Program-made: the position numbers and the translations under genes
Assembly (NCBI GenBank): GCA_019421365.1
Contig: JAHZFJ010000002.1
Span: forward strand, 186,001 to 250,000
DNA: 64,000 nucleotides
DNA from: Lachnospiraceae bacterium
GTDB lineage: Bacteria; Bacillota; Clostridia; Lachnospirales; Lachnospiraceae
Direction: 5' to 3'
Notes under the pieces: generated by a model
Seen by the model: the letters and a program-made list of their open reading frames with translations, nothing else
Told to the model about the DNA's origin: nothing
The model's database searches: none
In this document: piece by piece, positions 53,560 to 62,763 of the stretch
How the letters are laid out: the number at the start of each line of letters is the position of its first letter
Position numbering within the stretch: position 1 is the first letter of the stretch

Positions 53560-54972
53560 TTGAAAAACGACAAACAAGGTAATGATTATGATAAATATAG
53601 AAAGTACATACCGTTTGTTATTCTAATAGCTATGGTGGCTTTGGTGTTTTCTGTTATCACTGGTGAAGCTGATACGAATGGTGGGCATAAGACGCAGACA
53701 GAAACGGCGACTGCAGCGGGATTAGCTACGCAAGAACAGGTGGCATACGACCGACAAATACTAGGAGTAGTCAAATCAATTGACACGAATAAAAAGAGTA
53801 TTACTCTATATAACGTAGATGGTAACGATGAAATTGAATTATACTACGATGGAACGACAAGTGTTAAAGATAAATACGATCAAGAAATTACTATGTCACA
53901 ATTAACAGTGGGTGAGATGGTAGATGTATATTATTTACTTGATAATAATATAATAGAGATTGCCATATCAAAGGATGCATGGGAGTACAAAAAAGTTAGC
54001 AACCTAGTTATTAATAACGATAAGAAGATGTTAAGTATCTCAGCAAGAAATTATCAGTTTACAGAAAATCTTGTTATATCGAGTGCAGATCAATTAATTA
54101 ATCTTATTGACCTTAGCGATAAGGATGAACTAACGCTTAAGGGAGTTAATAGCAAGGTATATTCAATTATTGTAACCAAGGGGCATGGTTATGTTAGATT
54201 TTCGAATTACGATGACTTTATAGGCGGAAACCTAGAGATTGGTAATGATAATATGATAGCAATATCTAAGGATATGCTCGTAGTTGTTAGAGAAGGTGAC
54301 TACAAACTTACTATGGAGAACGAAGGTCTAACAGGAAGTAAATTAATTCGTGTAGTAAGGGATCAAGAAATCGTGGTTGATATGGGTGAGTTTAGAAAAG
54401 AAGCTCCACAAGTGGGAAAAGTTGAATTCACGGTGCTTCCTAATGGTGCTGATTTATATGTTGATGGAAAAGAAGTCGATTATTCAGAACCAATTGAACT
54501 GAAATATGGAGAACATACGGTTACGGTTTCACTTAGCGGATATGAGGATTATACAGGAACGATCACTATAGATGAATCAAGTATGCAGTTCTTTATAACA
54601 TTAGTAGAACCAACAGTTAGCGAGGAAGAATCGGATTCTGCTGACTCATCAAGTACAAGTGGAAATAGTAATAATAATTCTTCGAATTCATCTAGCGATG
54701 ATGATAGTCTAGAAGAGGAAGTTAAGAACACTGATACAAGTAACAATTCTGTAGATTCAGAACACAAGATCTATGTGCAAACCCCAATAGGTGCATCCGT
54801 TTACTGGAATGGACAACTTATGGGTACCGCACCGGTTAATTTTACAAAGCAAGTAGGCAGCTACACAATTTCACTAGCAGCAGATGGTTATGAAACCATA
54901 AGCTATCCCGTAATAATTGCGGATGATGGTGAAGATGTTTACTTGAATTTTCCAAATCTGACAGAGAAGTAG
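53560..54972 (+). CDS. Membrane-anchored PEGA-domain protein
   Basis: The 470-residue protein has a short charged N-terminus, one membrane helix (YIPFVILIAMVALVFSVI, about residues 15-32) and a large exterior part. After a beta-rich region (60-285; LGVVKSIDTNKKSITLYN is OB-like) come two PEGA domains: VEFTVLPNGADLYVDGKEV...HTVTVSLSGYEDYTG and IYVQTPIGASVYWNGQLMG...YTISLAADGYETIS, separated by a Ser/Asn/Asp-rich linker. PEGA domains are found in surface and S-layer-associated proteins. The start is TTG, following GGAGGTGTGTGCC. Function unknown. Confidence 0.8.
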   Translation: MKNDKQGNDYDKYRKYIPFVILIAMVALVFSVITGEADTNGGHKTQTETATAAGLATQEQVAYDRQILGVVKSIDTNKKSITLYNVDGNDEIELYYDGTTSVKDKYDQEITMSQLTVGEMVDVYYLLDNNIIEIAISKDAWEYKKVSNLVINNDKKMLSISARNYQFTENLVISSADQLINLIDLSDKDELTLKGVNSKVYSIIVTKGHGYVRFSNYDDFIGGNLEIGNDNMIAISKDMLVVVREGDYKLTMENEGLTGSKLIRVVRDQEIVVDMGEFRKEAPQVGKVEFTVLPNGADLYVDGKEVDYSEPIELKYGEHTVTVSLSGYEDYTGTITIDESSMQFFITLVEPTVSEEESDSADSSSTSGNSNNNSSNSSSDDDSLEEEVKNTDTSNNSVDSEHKIYVQTPIGASVYWNGQLMGTAPVNFTKQVGSYTISLAADGYETISYPVIIADDGEDVYLNFPNLTEK

Positions 54973-55251
54973 TTGTTACAGTTAAGCTATCGGTAACAGA
55001 TGTATTTCTTGTGAGTGTAAAGTCACAGAAAACGTCAGACATAGTTTAAAAAATCAGGATTTACGTCTAGAAAACTGTGGAAAAACATGATATAATCATT
55101 ACGATTCGAAAATTTTACGAAAATACAAAAGTTAATAAAAAAATATAACTTGTTTACACTGACGATACCTTCGCTCCACTATACCATCGTTAGTTATGAA
55201 CAGGTAACATAACGAATTATGAGGTTTTCATATATTTATAGGAGGATGGAT

Positions 55252-56985
55252 ATGGACTACAAGATGCTATATGAAGAATGGTTAAACAACCCTTATTTTG
55301 ATGCAAAGACAAAAGAAGAGTTACTTTCTATCAAAGAGGATGAGAAAGAAATTAAAGAAAGATTCTATACAGATTTAGAATTCGGTACAGCAGGTTTACG
55401 TGGAATTATTGGTGCAGGTACAAACCGCATGAATATGTATACAGTTCGTAAAGCAACGCAAGGGTTGGCAAATTACATAATTAAAGCTGGCTTTGCTAAT
55501 AAAGGTGTTGCAATTGCCTATGATTCAAGGCGTATGTCACCAGAATTTGCAGATGAAGCAGCACTTTGCTTGTGTGCTAATGGAATAAAAGCATATGTTT
55601 TCGAATCTTTAAGACCTACTCCAGAATTATCTTTTGCAGTTAGAAAGTTAAGCTGTATTGCAGGTATTAACATTACAGCAAGTCATAATCCACCAGAATA
55701 TAACGGTTATAAGGTATATTGGGAAGATGGCGCACAAATCACACCTCCACATGATAATGGTATTATGGATGAAGTGAAGGCGGTAACAGACTATAGTACT
55801 GTTAAGACTATGGATAAAAAAGAGGCAATGGAAGCAGGATTATATGAAGTAATTGGTGCTGAAATTGATGATGCTTATATTGCTGAATTAAAGAAACAAG
55901 TTATACATGAAGACTGTATAAAAGAAGTTGCAGATCAAATTAAAATCGTATATACACCTTTACATGGAACAGGTAACATTCCTGCTAGACGTGTGTTAAA
56001 GGAAATTGGTTTTGATAACGTATATGTTGTACCAGAACAAGAATTACCAGATGGTGAATTTCCAACTGTAAGTTATCCAAATCCTGAAGCTGAGGAAGCA
56101 TTTACATTAGCATTAAAACTTGCAAAAGAAAAAGATGCTGATCTTGTACTTGCAACTGATCCAGATGCAGACCGTTTGGGTGTGTACGTTAAAGATACAA
56201 AATCAGGAGAGTATATTCCAATGACAGGTAATATGTCAGGATGTTTACTTGCTGATTATGAAATCAGTCAAAGAAAAGAGAGAGATGGTTCGCTTCCAGC
56301 TGATGGTGCGTTAATCAAGACAATTGTAACTTCTAATATGGCAGATGCAATTGCAAAATACTATGATATCAGTTTAATTGAAGTATTAACTGGTTTCAAA
56401 TTCATTGGTCAACAAATTCTTGGATTTGAAAATAACAATAACGGAACGTATCTATTCGGTTTCGAAGAAAGCTATGGCTGTCTAATTGGTACTCATGCAA
56501 GAGATAAAGATGCAATTGTAGCAACAATGGCACTTTGTGAAGCAGCAGCATACTATAAGACAAAAGGCATGACACTTTGGGATGCTTTAATTGAATTATA
56601 TGACCGCTATGGTTACTACAAAGATGATGTACAAGCTGTAACTATGAAGGGTATTGAAGGCCTAGAGAAGATTCAGCAAATCATGAATACTTTGAGAACA
56701 AATCCACCTACACAAGTTGGCGAATACAAAGTATTATCAGCTAGAGACTATAAATTAGATACAATAAAAGATTTAACAACAGGAGAAGTAAAACCAACTG
56801 GACTTCCTTCTTCTAACGTATTATATTATGACCTAAGTGACAACGCTTGGCTATGCGTAAGACCATCAGGTACAGAACCAAAAGTTAAATTCTACTATGG
56901 TATTGTAGGTACTTCATTAGAAGATGCAAATGCAAAATCAGCAGCATTAGGTAAAGAAGTACTAGCTATGATTGACCGTATGTAA
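55252..56985 (+). CDS. pgcA: Phosphoglucomutase / phospho-sugar mutase (PgcA-like)
   Basis: The 577-residue alpha-D-phosphohexomutase interconverts glucose-1-phosphate and glucose-6-phosphate. Motifs: FGTAGLRGIIGAGTNRMN early, the phosphoserine loop GINITASHNPPEYNGYK, the metal loop ATDPDADRLG, the sugar-binding GFEESYGCL and the phosphate-binding CVRPSGTEPKVKFYYG. Length fits the PgcA type. The ATG at MDYKMLYEE is chosen because AGGAGG lies six bases upstream and covers an earlier ATG. A long repeat-family hairpin follows the stop. Confidence 0.95.
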   Translation: MDYKMLYEEWLNNPYFDAKTKEELLSIKEDEKEIKERFYTDLEFGTAGLRGIIGAGTNRMNMYTVRKATQGLANYIIKAGFANKGVAIAYDSRRMSPEFADEAALCLCANGIKAYVFESLRPTPELSFAVRKLSCIAGINITASHNPPEYNGYKVYWEDGAQITPPHDNGIMDEVKAVTDYSTVKTMDKKEAMEAGLYEVIGAEIDDAYIAELKKQVIHEDCIKEVADQIKIVYTPLHGTGNIPARRVLKEIGFDNVYVVPEQELPDGEFPTVSYPNPEAEEAFTLALKLAKEKDADLVLATDPDADRLGVYVKDTKSGEYIPMTGNMSGCLLADYEISQRKERDGSLPADGALIKTIVTSNMADAIAKYYDISLIEVLTGFKFIGQQILGFENNNNGTYLFGFEESYGCLIGTHARDKDAIVATMALCEAAAYYKTKGMTLWDALIELYDRYGYYKDDVQAVTMKGIEGLEKIQQIMNTLRTNPPTQVGEYKVLSARDYKLDTIKDLTTGEVKPTGLPSSNVLYYDLSDNAWLCVRPSGTEPKVKFYYGIVGTSLEDANAKSAALGKEVLAMIDRM

Positions 56986-57040
56986 TAAAGATGGGCTGAG
57001 GAAAACGGTTCATTAAATTTATAATTATAATAAACACCAC

Positions 57041-57125
57041 AAAAAAGATAATCTTCATGGTTTTATGTGGGTTCACGAATATATTCGTGTTCCACACATA
57101 AAATCATCGAAGGTTGTCTTTTTTT
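57041..57125 (+). terminator. Long nested hairpin, recurrent terminator family copy C
   Basis: AAAAAAGATAATCTTC pairs with GAAGGTTGTCTTTTTT, TTTTATGTGG with CCACACATAAAA, and the tip is a perfect CACGAATATATTCGTG palindrome. The left ~33 bases are nearly identical to copy A at 2061. Confidence 0.8.
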
Positions 57126-57288
57126 GTATGTTTGGGAGGTAGAGTTTTCATTTCTTTCTTATTAAGTTAATACAGAACAAAAATTATACATGTTTTTAAG
57201 GATACGGACATAAGATATAATAACTGATAAACCTAGGAGATAATTTATGAGGACATGGTTGAAAGGAAACCAGTGTAAAGGCATATTA

Positions 57289-57693
57289 ATGAAAAGACTA
57301 AGTTTGCTTTTGATATGCCTAATTACAATTATATTAACAGGTTGTAAATCTGAGAAAGCCGATGTTAAGAAGATTAAAGATCTGGAATTTACGGTAGTCG
57401 AAGATGCTGACGTGCCAGAAGAGTTAATGGCCATGATTAATGAGAAAAAAGCAGAAGCATTTAAGATGACATTCAAGACTGAGGATTATCTCTATATAAT
57501 TGTTGGTTATGGAGCAAAACCAACAGGAGGATATAGTATTGCAGTGAATGAAGTATATCTAACAAGTAATGCAATTTACTTTGATACAGACTTAATTGGC
57601 CCAGAGGAATCAGAATCTGTATCAGAAGCTGTAACATATCCATATATAGTAGTTAAGATTGAGAGAATTGATAAAAGAGTAGTATTCAAATAA
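57289..57693 (+). CDS. Small lipoprotein with PrcB-like C-terminal domain
   Basis: The 134-residue lipoprotein starts MKRLSLLLICLITIILTGC with lipobox Cys19. The rest resembles the PrcB C-terminal domain: KTEDYLYIIVGYGAKPTGGYSIAV is its characteristic core and YPYIVVKIERIDKRVVF its end. In Treponema PrcB is a subunit of a surface protease complex; no protease partner is adjacent here, so the function is unknown. The ATG follows AAAGGCATATTA; a longer start would displace the signal peptide. Confidence 0.72.
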   Translation: MKRLSLLLICLITIILTGCKSEKADVKKIKDLEFTVVEDADVPEELMAMINEKKAEAFKMTFKTEDYLYIIVGYGAKPTGGYSIAVNEVYLTSNAIYFDTDLIGPEESESVSEAVTYPYIVVKIERIDKRVVFK

Positions 57694-57783
57694 CAATGGT
57701 TAATTAAAAATACATAAGTTAAGCAGTTATATTATAAATATTGATAACATATGTTAGTGATAGAAGGCAAGGAGGGATTATTT

Positions 57784-59352
57784 GTGGAGTTACTAAAAAA
57801 GAATATCCATATGAATAAATTAAAATGTAAAAGCAGTGTTCAGTTAACACTGGATGATGATTTTAATGTTCCGGATGTAAAACCAGATATTTCAAGCATG
57901 ATTAAAGAGCAAGGAAATATAATTATTTATGATATTAAACCCATGAATGGTAAATTAGCTGTTAAAGGTGCTTTGCAGTTTAATATTCTCTATATTAGTG
58001 AAGAGGATACGAGACCAGTACATCATCTTTCTGGAGAGATTCCATTTGAAGAAAGTATTAATATGGATGAGGCTTGTGCCGAAGATAATATCATCGTGAA
58101 ATGGGAATTAGAAGATTTGAATACAGGTCTTATTAATTCTAGAAAAGTAAGTGTTAAAGCAATCGTATCTTTCGTATTCGCTGCAGAAGATGTATACGAT
58201 GAAGAAACTGCAATTGCTGTAGAAGGCGATGGTAATTTGCAGAGTAAGACGAAACAGATGAATATAACTCAAATCGCAGTAAATAAAAAAGATACATTCC
58301 GAATTAAAGATGAGATATCTATTCCATCGAATAAGCCAAATATATTCGAAATCTTATATAGTGAAGTTGACTTAAGGAATACAGATATCCGTATGCAAGA
58401 TGAGAAGATTAGTTTGAAAGGTGAATTGATGTTATTCGTGCTATATGCTTCTGAGGACGAGGAACATCCTATTCAATACATAGAAACAGATGTGCCATTC
58501 AGTGGTAGTATTGATTGTAACGGTTGTTTAGAAGAGATGATTCCAGATATTGATATAACGATCAATAGTAAGGACATCGAAGTTAAGCCAGATGCAGATG
58601 GAGAAGAGAGAGTTATCGATCTTGAAGTGGTTCTAAATCTTGATATTAAGGCTTATGAAGAAGATGAAGTTGAGATATTATGTGATGTTTATTCTACAGC
58701 AAAAGATGTAGTTCCTACGTTTAAGGACGCTTTCTATGAAAACCTCCTTGTTAAGAATAACAGTAAAGCTAGAATAACAGATCGTATCAAGAAGTCGGAT
58801 GCACAGCCAGGTATTATGCAGATATGCAATGCCTACGGTAGTGTTAAAGTTGATGAGTTGCAAGTTGTAGATGGTGGCATTGAAGTGGATGGTGTAATTG
58901 AAGTTCAAGTAATGTATATTTCTGACGAAGACCGCAGACCATTAAGTTCTATCAAAGGTATGATACCATTTACACAAACAATCGAAGTAAAACAGATGGG
59001 AAATAACAGTTACTTTGATGTCAAGCCAAATCTTGAGTCAATAAGCGTTATCCTTCTTGATAGTGACGAGGTAGAGGTTAAAGCTGGCGTTAACCTAGCT
59101 ACAATTGCTTTTGATCGCATTGTAGAGCCTATAATAACTGAAGTAGTTGAGCATGATATTGACTTTGCTAAGTTACAGGAGATGCCAAGCGTAGTTGGTT
59201 ATATTGCCAAGTCAAATGATTCTTTATGGTCAATTGCTAAGAAATACTATACGACAGTTGATACAATTAAAGAAATCAATCAATTAGAGCAAGACAGTAT
59301 TAAAGTAGGAGATAAGATTTTGATTGTTAAGGCAGTAGATGCTATTTTATAG
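57784..59352 (+). CDS. sipL: SipL-like spore protein with SPOCS (DUF3794) and LysM domains
   Basis: The 522-residue protein has three DUF3794/SPOCS-type units (about 25-150, 185-310, 340-450), each with phrases such as VPDVKPDISSMI, GALQFNILYISEEDTRPVH, GELMLFVLYASEDEEHP and IEVQVMYISDEDRRP. A C-terminal LysM (about 468-518) follows: SNDSLWSIAKKYYTTVDTI and VGDKILIV. This matches SipL of Clostridioides difficile, which recruits the morphogenetic ATPase SpoIVA to the forespore and helps encase the coat. The GTG start follows AAGGAGGGATTATTT. It is a clear marker that the host makes endospores. Confidence 0.85.
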   Translation: MELLKKNIHMNKLKCKSSVQLTLDDDFNVPDVKPDISSMIKEQGNIIIYDIKPMNGKLAVKGALQFNILYISEEDTRPVHHLSGEIPFEESINMDEACAEDNIIVKWELEDLNTGLINSRKVSVKAIVSFVFAAEDVYDEETAIAVEGDGNLQSKTKQMNITQIAVNKKDTFRIKDEISIPSNKPNIFEILYSEVDLRNTDIRMQDEKISLKGELMLFVLYASEDEEHPIQYIETDVPFSGSIDCNGCLEEMIPDIDITINSKDIEVKPDADGEERVIDLEVVLNLDIKAYEEDEVEILCDVYSTAKDVVPTFKDAFYENLLVKNNSKARITDRIKKSDAQPGIMQICNAYGSVKVDELQVVDGGIEVDGVIEVQVMYISDEDRRPLSSIKGMIPFTQTIEVKQMGNNSYFDVKPNLESISVILLDSDEVEVKAGVNLATIAFDRIVEPIITEVVEHDIDFAKLQEMPSVVGYIAKSNDSLWSIAKKYYTTVDTIKEINQLEQDSIKVGDKILIVKAVDAIL

Positions 59353-59362
59353 TAGAAGTATA

Positions 59363-59417
59363 ACAAAGGCTTTTAGAGAAGGTTAACTACCTTGATCTAA
59401 AAGCCTTTGTATATTAT
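59363..59417. terminator. Bidirectional terminator between sipL and the 204-aa gene
   Basis: ACAAAGGCTTTTAGA and TCTAAAAGCCTTTGT form 15 perfect pairs; AAGGT/ACCTT pair inside the loop. It lies between convergent genes. Confidence 0.85.
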
Positions 59418-59465
59418 AGCAATTCGCAATTCCTCGAAATTTCAAGTGCGAAGGTTGAGTTGAAT

Positions 59466-60080
59466 TTAGGATTCCTTTGACTGGTCATTAGTTCCGCTCT
59501 TCCACTGATTTAATTTATCCATCGTAGCGTTATACGTACGCTGGCAGATATCAGGAAGTTCATCACCCCATGACTTTGTTGCAGCTTTAAAACCTTTAAC
59601 AAATGCGGTAATCATCTCGTCAGCTTTATCAGGATCTCCGCCAGATAATGCTTTCGCAAAAGAAACAATTCTATCTGAAGTTTGTTCAACGCCCCAGTAT
59701 CCATCTTCTGCGATATCTTTCTTAGCTTGTGCAGCTGTCTTTGCATCTACCTTGATATTACCTTCACGAAGCAGTTTGTACATATCTTCATCGCTTGCAA
59801 TCGTATAGCTATTACCTTGGTTTAGTAATAATTTTTCTACAAGTGAGCGAAGCTGCATGGTACGTCTTTCAGCATCGGCCTTGAGCTTTGAGACTGTATC
59901 CATATCAGCAGTATAAGTTTTTGGTTCTGATGAATTAACGCTTTCGTATACAGCACCAGAGTCTTTAGAATGACCAGTTTTAGAGTAGTTTTCTTTTTTG
60001 CTTGTATTTGATGTTGAAGCAGTAGATGTGGTCATAGCTGAATACGTTTGTGATGATGTTGTAATTCCATTCACACTCAT
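59466..60080 (-). CDS. Conserved-looking protein of unknown function, 204 aa
   Basis: I do not recognise this protein. The first ~60 residues are Ser/Thr/Asn-rich and probably disordered (MSVNGITTSSQTYSA...), without a signal peptide. Residues ~62-195 are helical and ordered-looking: LKADAERRTMQLRSLVEKLLLNQGN, AQAKKDIAEDGYWGVEQTSDRI and GDPDKADEMITAFVKGFKAA. The opening resembles that of flagellar-hook-associated or secreted-without-signal proteins, but no flagellar gene is near. The start follows AAGGAGGAATCTAAA, a strong site. Confidence 0.55.
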   Translation of the reverse strand: MSVNGITTSSQTYSAMTTSTASTSNTSKKENYSKTGHSKDSGAVYESVNSSEPKTYTADMDTVSKLKADAERRTMQLRSLVEKLLLNQGNSYTIASDEDMYKLLREGNIKVDAKTAAQAKKDIAEDGYWGVEQTSDRIVSFAKALSGGDPDKADEMITAFVKGFKAATKSWGDELPDICQRTYNATMDKLNQWKSGTNDQSKES

Positions 60081-60209
60081 TTTAGATTCCTCCTTGATTA
60101 AAATAATAGATTATTGGTATGTACGTGTATGTTTTCCTCTCAATAAGCTATATTATTAGGTGTATAATAATAATATCGGCATAATTTTGTATTATTTGAG
60201 GGGCGTTTG

Positions 60210-60329
60210 ATGGCGCTTGCAATTTTATTTACTGATGTGTATAATATTATGTATACAAGATACAAGTGCGAGAAGCATGAATTGTTTTTGCCGTTATATC
60301 GGCATGTCAGTAAGTGTGAAGAAAGTTAA
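60210..60329 (+). CDS. Possible 39-residue small protein upstream of ispE
   Basis: A 39-codon frame (MALAILFTDVYNIMYTRYKC...) begins seven bases after GAGGGG and ends ~20 bases before ispE. It carries two Cys residues 16 apart and is partly hydrophobic. TATAAT sits ~45 bases upstream. It could be a real small protein of the ispE transcript or just leader sequence. Confidence 0.35.
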   Translation: MALAILFTDVYNIMYTRYKCEKHELFLPLYRHVSKCEES

Positions 60330-60350
60330 CTAAACTGCTGAGGAGTAGAT

Positions 60351-61226
60351 ATGAATACAATAATGTTAAAGGCTTACGCTAAGATAAATCTAGGTCTTGA
60401 TGTCCTTGGAAAACGTGAGGATGGCTATCACGAAGTACGTATGATTATGCAGACTATTCGTTTGTATGACAAGCTCAATATGAAGAAGTTAAACAAAGAT
60501 GAAATCGTAATCAAGACCAATCTTGCGTATCTACCAACCAATGAAAATAATTTAGTGTACCGAGCAATTCAAATGCTTAAGAACGAATTTAATATAAAAC
60601 AAGGGGTATATGTAGAATTACAAAAACATATTCCTGTAGCTGCAGGGTTAGCTGGAGGTAGTTCAGATGCAGCAGCAGCTCTTATTGGCATGAATCGTTT
60701 GTTTCAACTTAAATTAACTACTACTGATTTGATGCAACGAGCAGTAAAGTTGGGGGCAGATGTACCTTATTGTATACTTGGGGGAACTGCATTATCAGAA
60801 GGAATTGGAGAAGTACTTACACCATTAGCTCCAATGCCGAATGCATATATTCTAATAGCAAAACCGCCAATTAATGTATCAACGAAGTATGTATATGAGA
60901 ATCTAATACTGGATGAAAAGACGAATCACCCAGATATTGATGGAATAATGGAAGCAATTAATTCGAAGGATTTATGCGGAGTTACGAATCGGTTAAGCAA
61001 TGTACTTGAAAGTGTTACGATAGATAGATATCCGGTAATACAAGAAATTAAAGACACGATGATAGAATTCGGTGCAATGAATGCATTAATGAGCGGGAGT
61101 GGACCGACTGTTTTTGGTATTTTTGATGATTTGAATTTAGCAAAGAAGGCATTTTATCAATTAAAGGTACAAGGAAAAGCGAAACAGATTTATTTGACGG
61201 ATATATTCAATAGAAAAAGGGGGTAA
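60351..61226 (+). CDS. ispE: 4-diphosphocytidyl-2-C-methyl-D-erythritol kinase
   Basis: The 291-residue GHMP kinase phosphorylates CDP-methylerythritol in the MEP route to isoprenoids, which would also feed the polyprenyl chain of the electron-transfer locus. Motifs: KAYAKINLGLDVLGKREDGYHEV, the ATP loop PVAAGLAGGSSDAAAAL, and MSGSGPTVFGIFDD near the end. Start follows CTGAGGAGTAGAT. It is six bases ahead of the GntR gene. Confidence 0.95.
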   Translation: MNTIMLKAYAKINLGLDVLGKREDGYHEVRMIMQTIRLYDKLNMKKLNKDEIVIKTNLAYLPTNENNLVYRAIQMLKNEFNIKQGVYVELQKHIPVAAGLAGGSSDAAAALIGMNRLFQLKLTTTDLMQRAVKLGADVPYCILGGTALSEGIGEVLTPLAPMPNAYILIAKPPINVSTKYVYENLILDEKTNHPDIDGIMEAINSKDLCGVTNRLSNVLESVTIDRYPVIQEIKDTMIEFGAMNALMSGSGPTVFGIFDDLNLAKKAFYQLKVQGKAKQIYLTDIFNRKRG

Positions 61227-61232
61227 ATCCAG

Positions 61233-61913
61233 ATGAATGATTTAAAAGTTACAATGAATGAATACCTACCACTAAGAGATGTGGTATTTAATACATTAAG
61301 ACAAGCAATACTAAAAGGAGAATTAGAGCCAGGTGAAAGATTAATGGAAATTCAGCTTGCAGAACGTCTAGGGGTTAGTAGAACACCAATTCGTGAGGCA
61401 ATCCGTAAGCTTGAGTTAGAAGGGCTTGTAATAATGGTACCTAGAAAGGGTGCAGAAGTTGCAAGAATTACGGAAAAAGACTTAAACGATGTACTTGAGG
61501 TGCGTTGTGCACTTGAAGAACTTGCAGTTGAACTTGCTTGTAAGAAGATAACCAAAGAACAGGCTGAGAAATTAGAGTCAACATTAGCAACATTCAAGGT
61601 TGCAATTCATGGAAAGAACCTAACGGAGATGGCTGAGATGGATGAAAAGTTCCATATGGTAATCTACGAAGCAACAGCGAATACTAGGTTGATCCAAACA
61701 TTGAATAACTTACGTGAACAGATGTATCGTTATCGTGTAGAGTATCTCAAGGACAAAGACGTATATGGTAAACTAGTGGTGGAACATGAGTCGATAGCAA
61801 AGAATATATTAGAATCAAATGTAGACTTAGCGAAGGAAAATGTGAAAGATCACATTTATAATCAAGCAATGACAATCAGTAAAATCATTAGTTCATCAGG
61901 GAAACTTTCTTAG
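61233..61913 (+). CDS. GntR family regulator, FCD/FadR type
   Basis: The 226-residue regulator has an N-terminal winged helix (PLRDVVFNTLRQAILKGELEPGERL...AERLGVSRTPIREAIRKLELEGLV) and a helical FCD ligand domain. Metal-type ligand positions are ADLNDV-like Asp, and His in EKFHMVIYEAT, VVEHESIAK and VKDHIYNQ. FCD regulators usually sense small organic acids. The ligand is unknown. It lies directly after ispE, an order seen in several Lachnospiraceae genomes as I recall. Site: AAAAAGGGGGTAAATCCAG. Confidence 0.9.
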   Translation: MNDLKVTMNEYLPLRDVVFNTLRQAILKGELEPGERLMEIQLAERLGVSRTPIREAIRKLELEGLVIMVPRKGAEVARITEKDLNDVLEVRCALEELAVELACKKITKEQAEKLESTLATFKVAIHGKNLTEMAEMDEKFHMVIYEATANTRLIQTLNNLREQMYRYRVEYLKDKDVYGKLVVEHESIAKNILESNVDLAKENVKDHIYNQAMTISKIISSSGKLS

Positions 61914-61991
61914 ATAAATAACTGGTAAATAATGTATATAACATTTCGGTAAGGTAATACTCTGAATATAGAAATATATAGGAGGAGTATT

Positions 61992-62660
61992 ATGAGTAAA
62001 AAACAACAAAAACAGAAACATACAATAAAGAGATATGCAGTATTAATTCTTTTGTGCTATTTGGTATTCGTTGTGATCGATTTCTCTATACATACAACGA
62101 GTGCCAAGGAGATTACAGAGGGAATCTCAGATAAGATTATTCGATTACATGTATTGGCTAATAGTGATAGCGAGGCTGATCAGGCTTTGAAATTGAAGGT
62201 TAAAGATGAAGTCGTGAAAAAATTTGGTAATACTTTCGCAAGCGCAGAGAATAAAGTTGATGCAGAAAAATTAATTGAAGAGAATTTTGATAACATACGT
62301 GAAGTAGCATTGGAGGTCATAGAGGAAGAAGGCTATGATTATGACGTACGTGTGTATCTTGCGGATTGTATGTTTCCGACGAAAGTATATAAGGATTTAA
62401 CATTCCCGGCTGGGATGTATGAAGCGTTGCGAATTGATATCGGAACGGCGGAAGGAAAGAATTGGTGGTGCGTGATGTATCCTCCACTATGTTTTGTCGA
62501 CCAAACATATTCAGTTGTCCCAGATGACTCTAAGAAGCAGTTGGAAGATTTATTAACTACAAGGGAATACGAATCCTTGTATTCAGACCAATCAACGAAA
62601 ATTACGTATCGGTTTAAAATAGTTGAAATAATCGAAGATATTTTTAATATAAACAAGTAG
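61992..62660 (+). CDS. spoIIR: Stage II sporulation protein R
   Basis: SpoIIR is made in the forespore and signals the mother cell membrane protease SpoIIGA to activate sigma-E. The 222-residue protein has one N-terminal membrane segment (YAVLILLCYLVFVVIDF) and then the secreted domain: KIIRLHVLANSDSEADQALKLKVKDEV, FPAGMYEALRIDIGTAEGKNWWCVMYPPLC. This core is diagnostic. Start follows TAGGAGGAGTATT. It would be under sigma-F control; I did not identify the promoter. Confidence 0.94.
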   Translation: MSKKQQKQKHTIKRYAVLILLCYLVFVVIDFSIHTTSAKEITEGISDKIIRLHVLANSDSEADQALKLKVKDEVVKKFGNTFASAENKVDAEKLIEENFDNIREVALEVIEEEGYDYDVRVYLADCMFPTKVYKDLTFPAGMYEALRIDIGTAEGKNWWCVMYPPLCFVDQTYSVVPDDSKKQLEDLLTTREYESLYSDQSTKITYRFKIVEIIEDIFNINK

Positions 62661-62763
62661 AAACACTATATATCTGTAATAAGATAGTGTATAATACTAA
62701 TTGTAGTAGTTTGACATCGGATATCTTAAGTTTAATAAATATAAAAGAGAAGGGATAAGGCAT

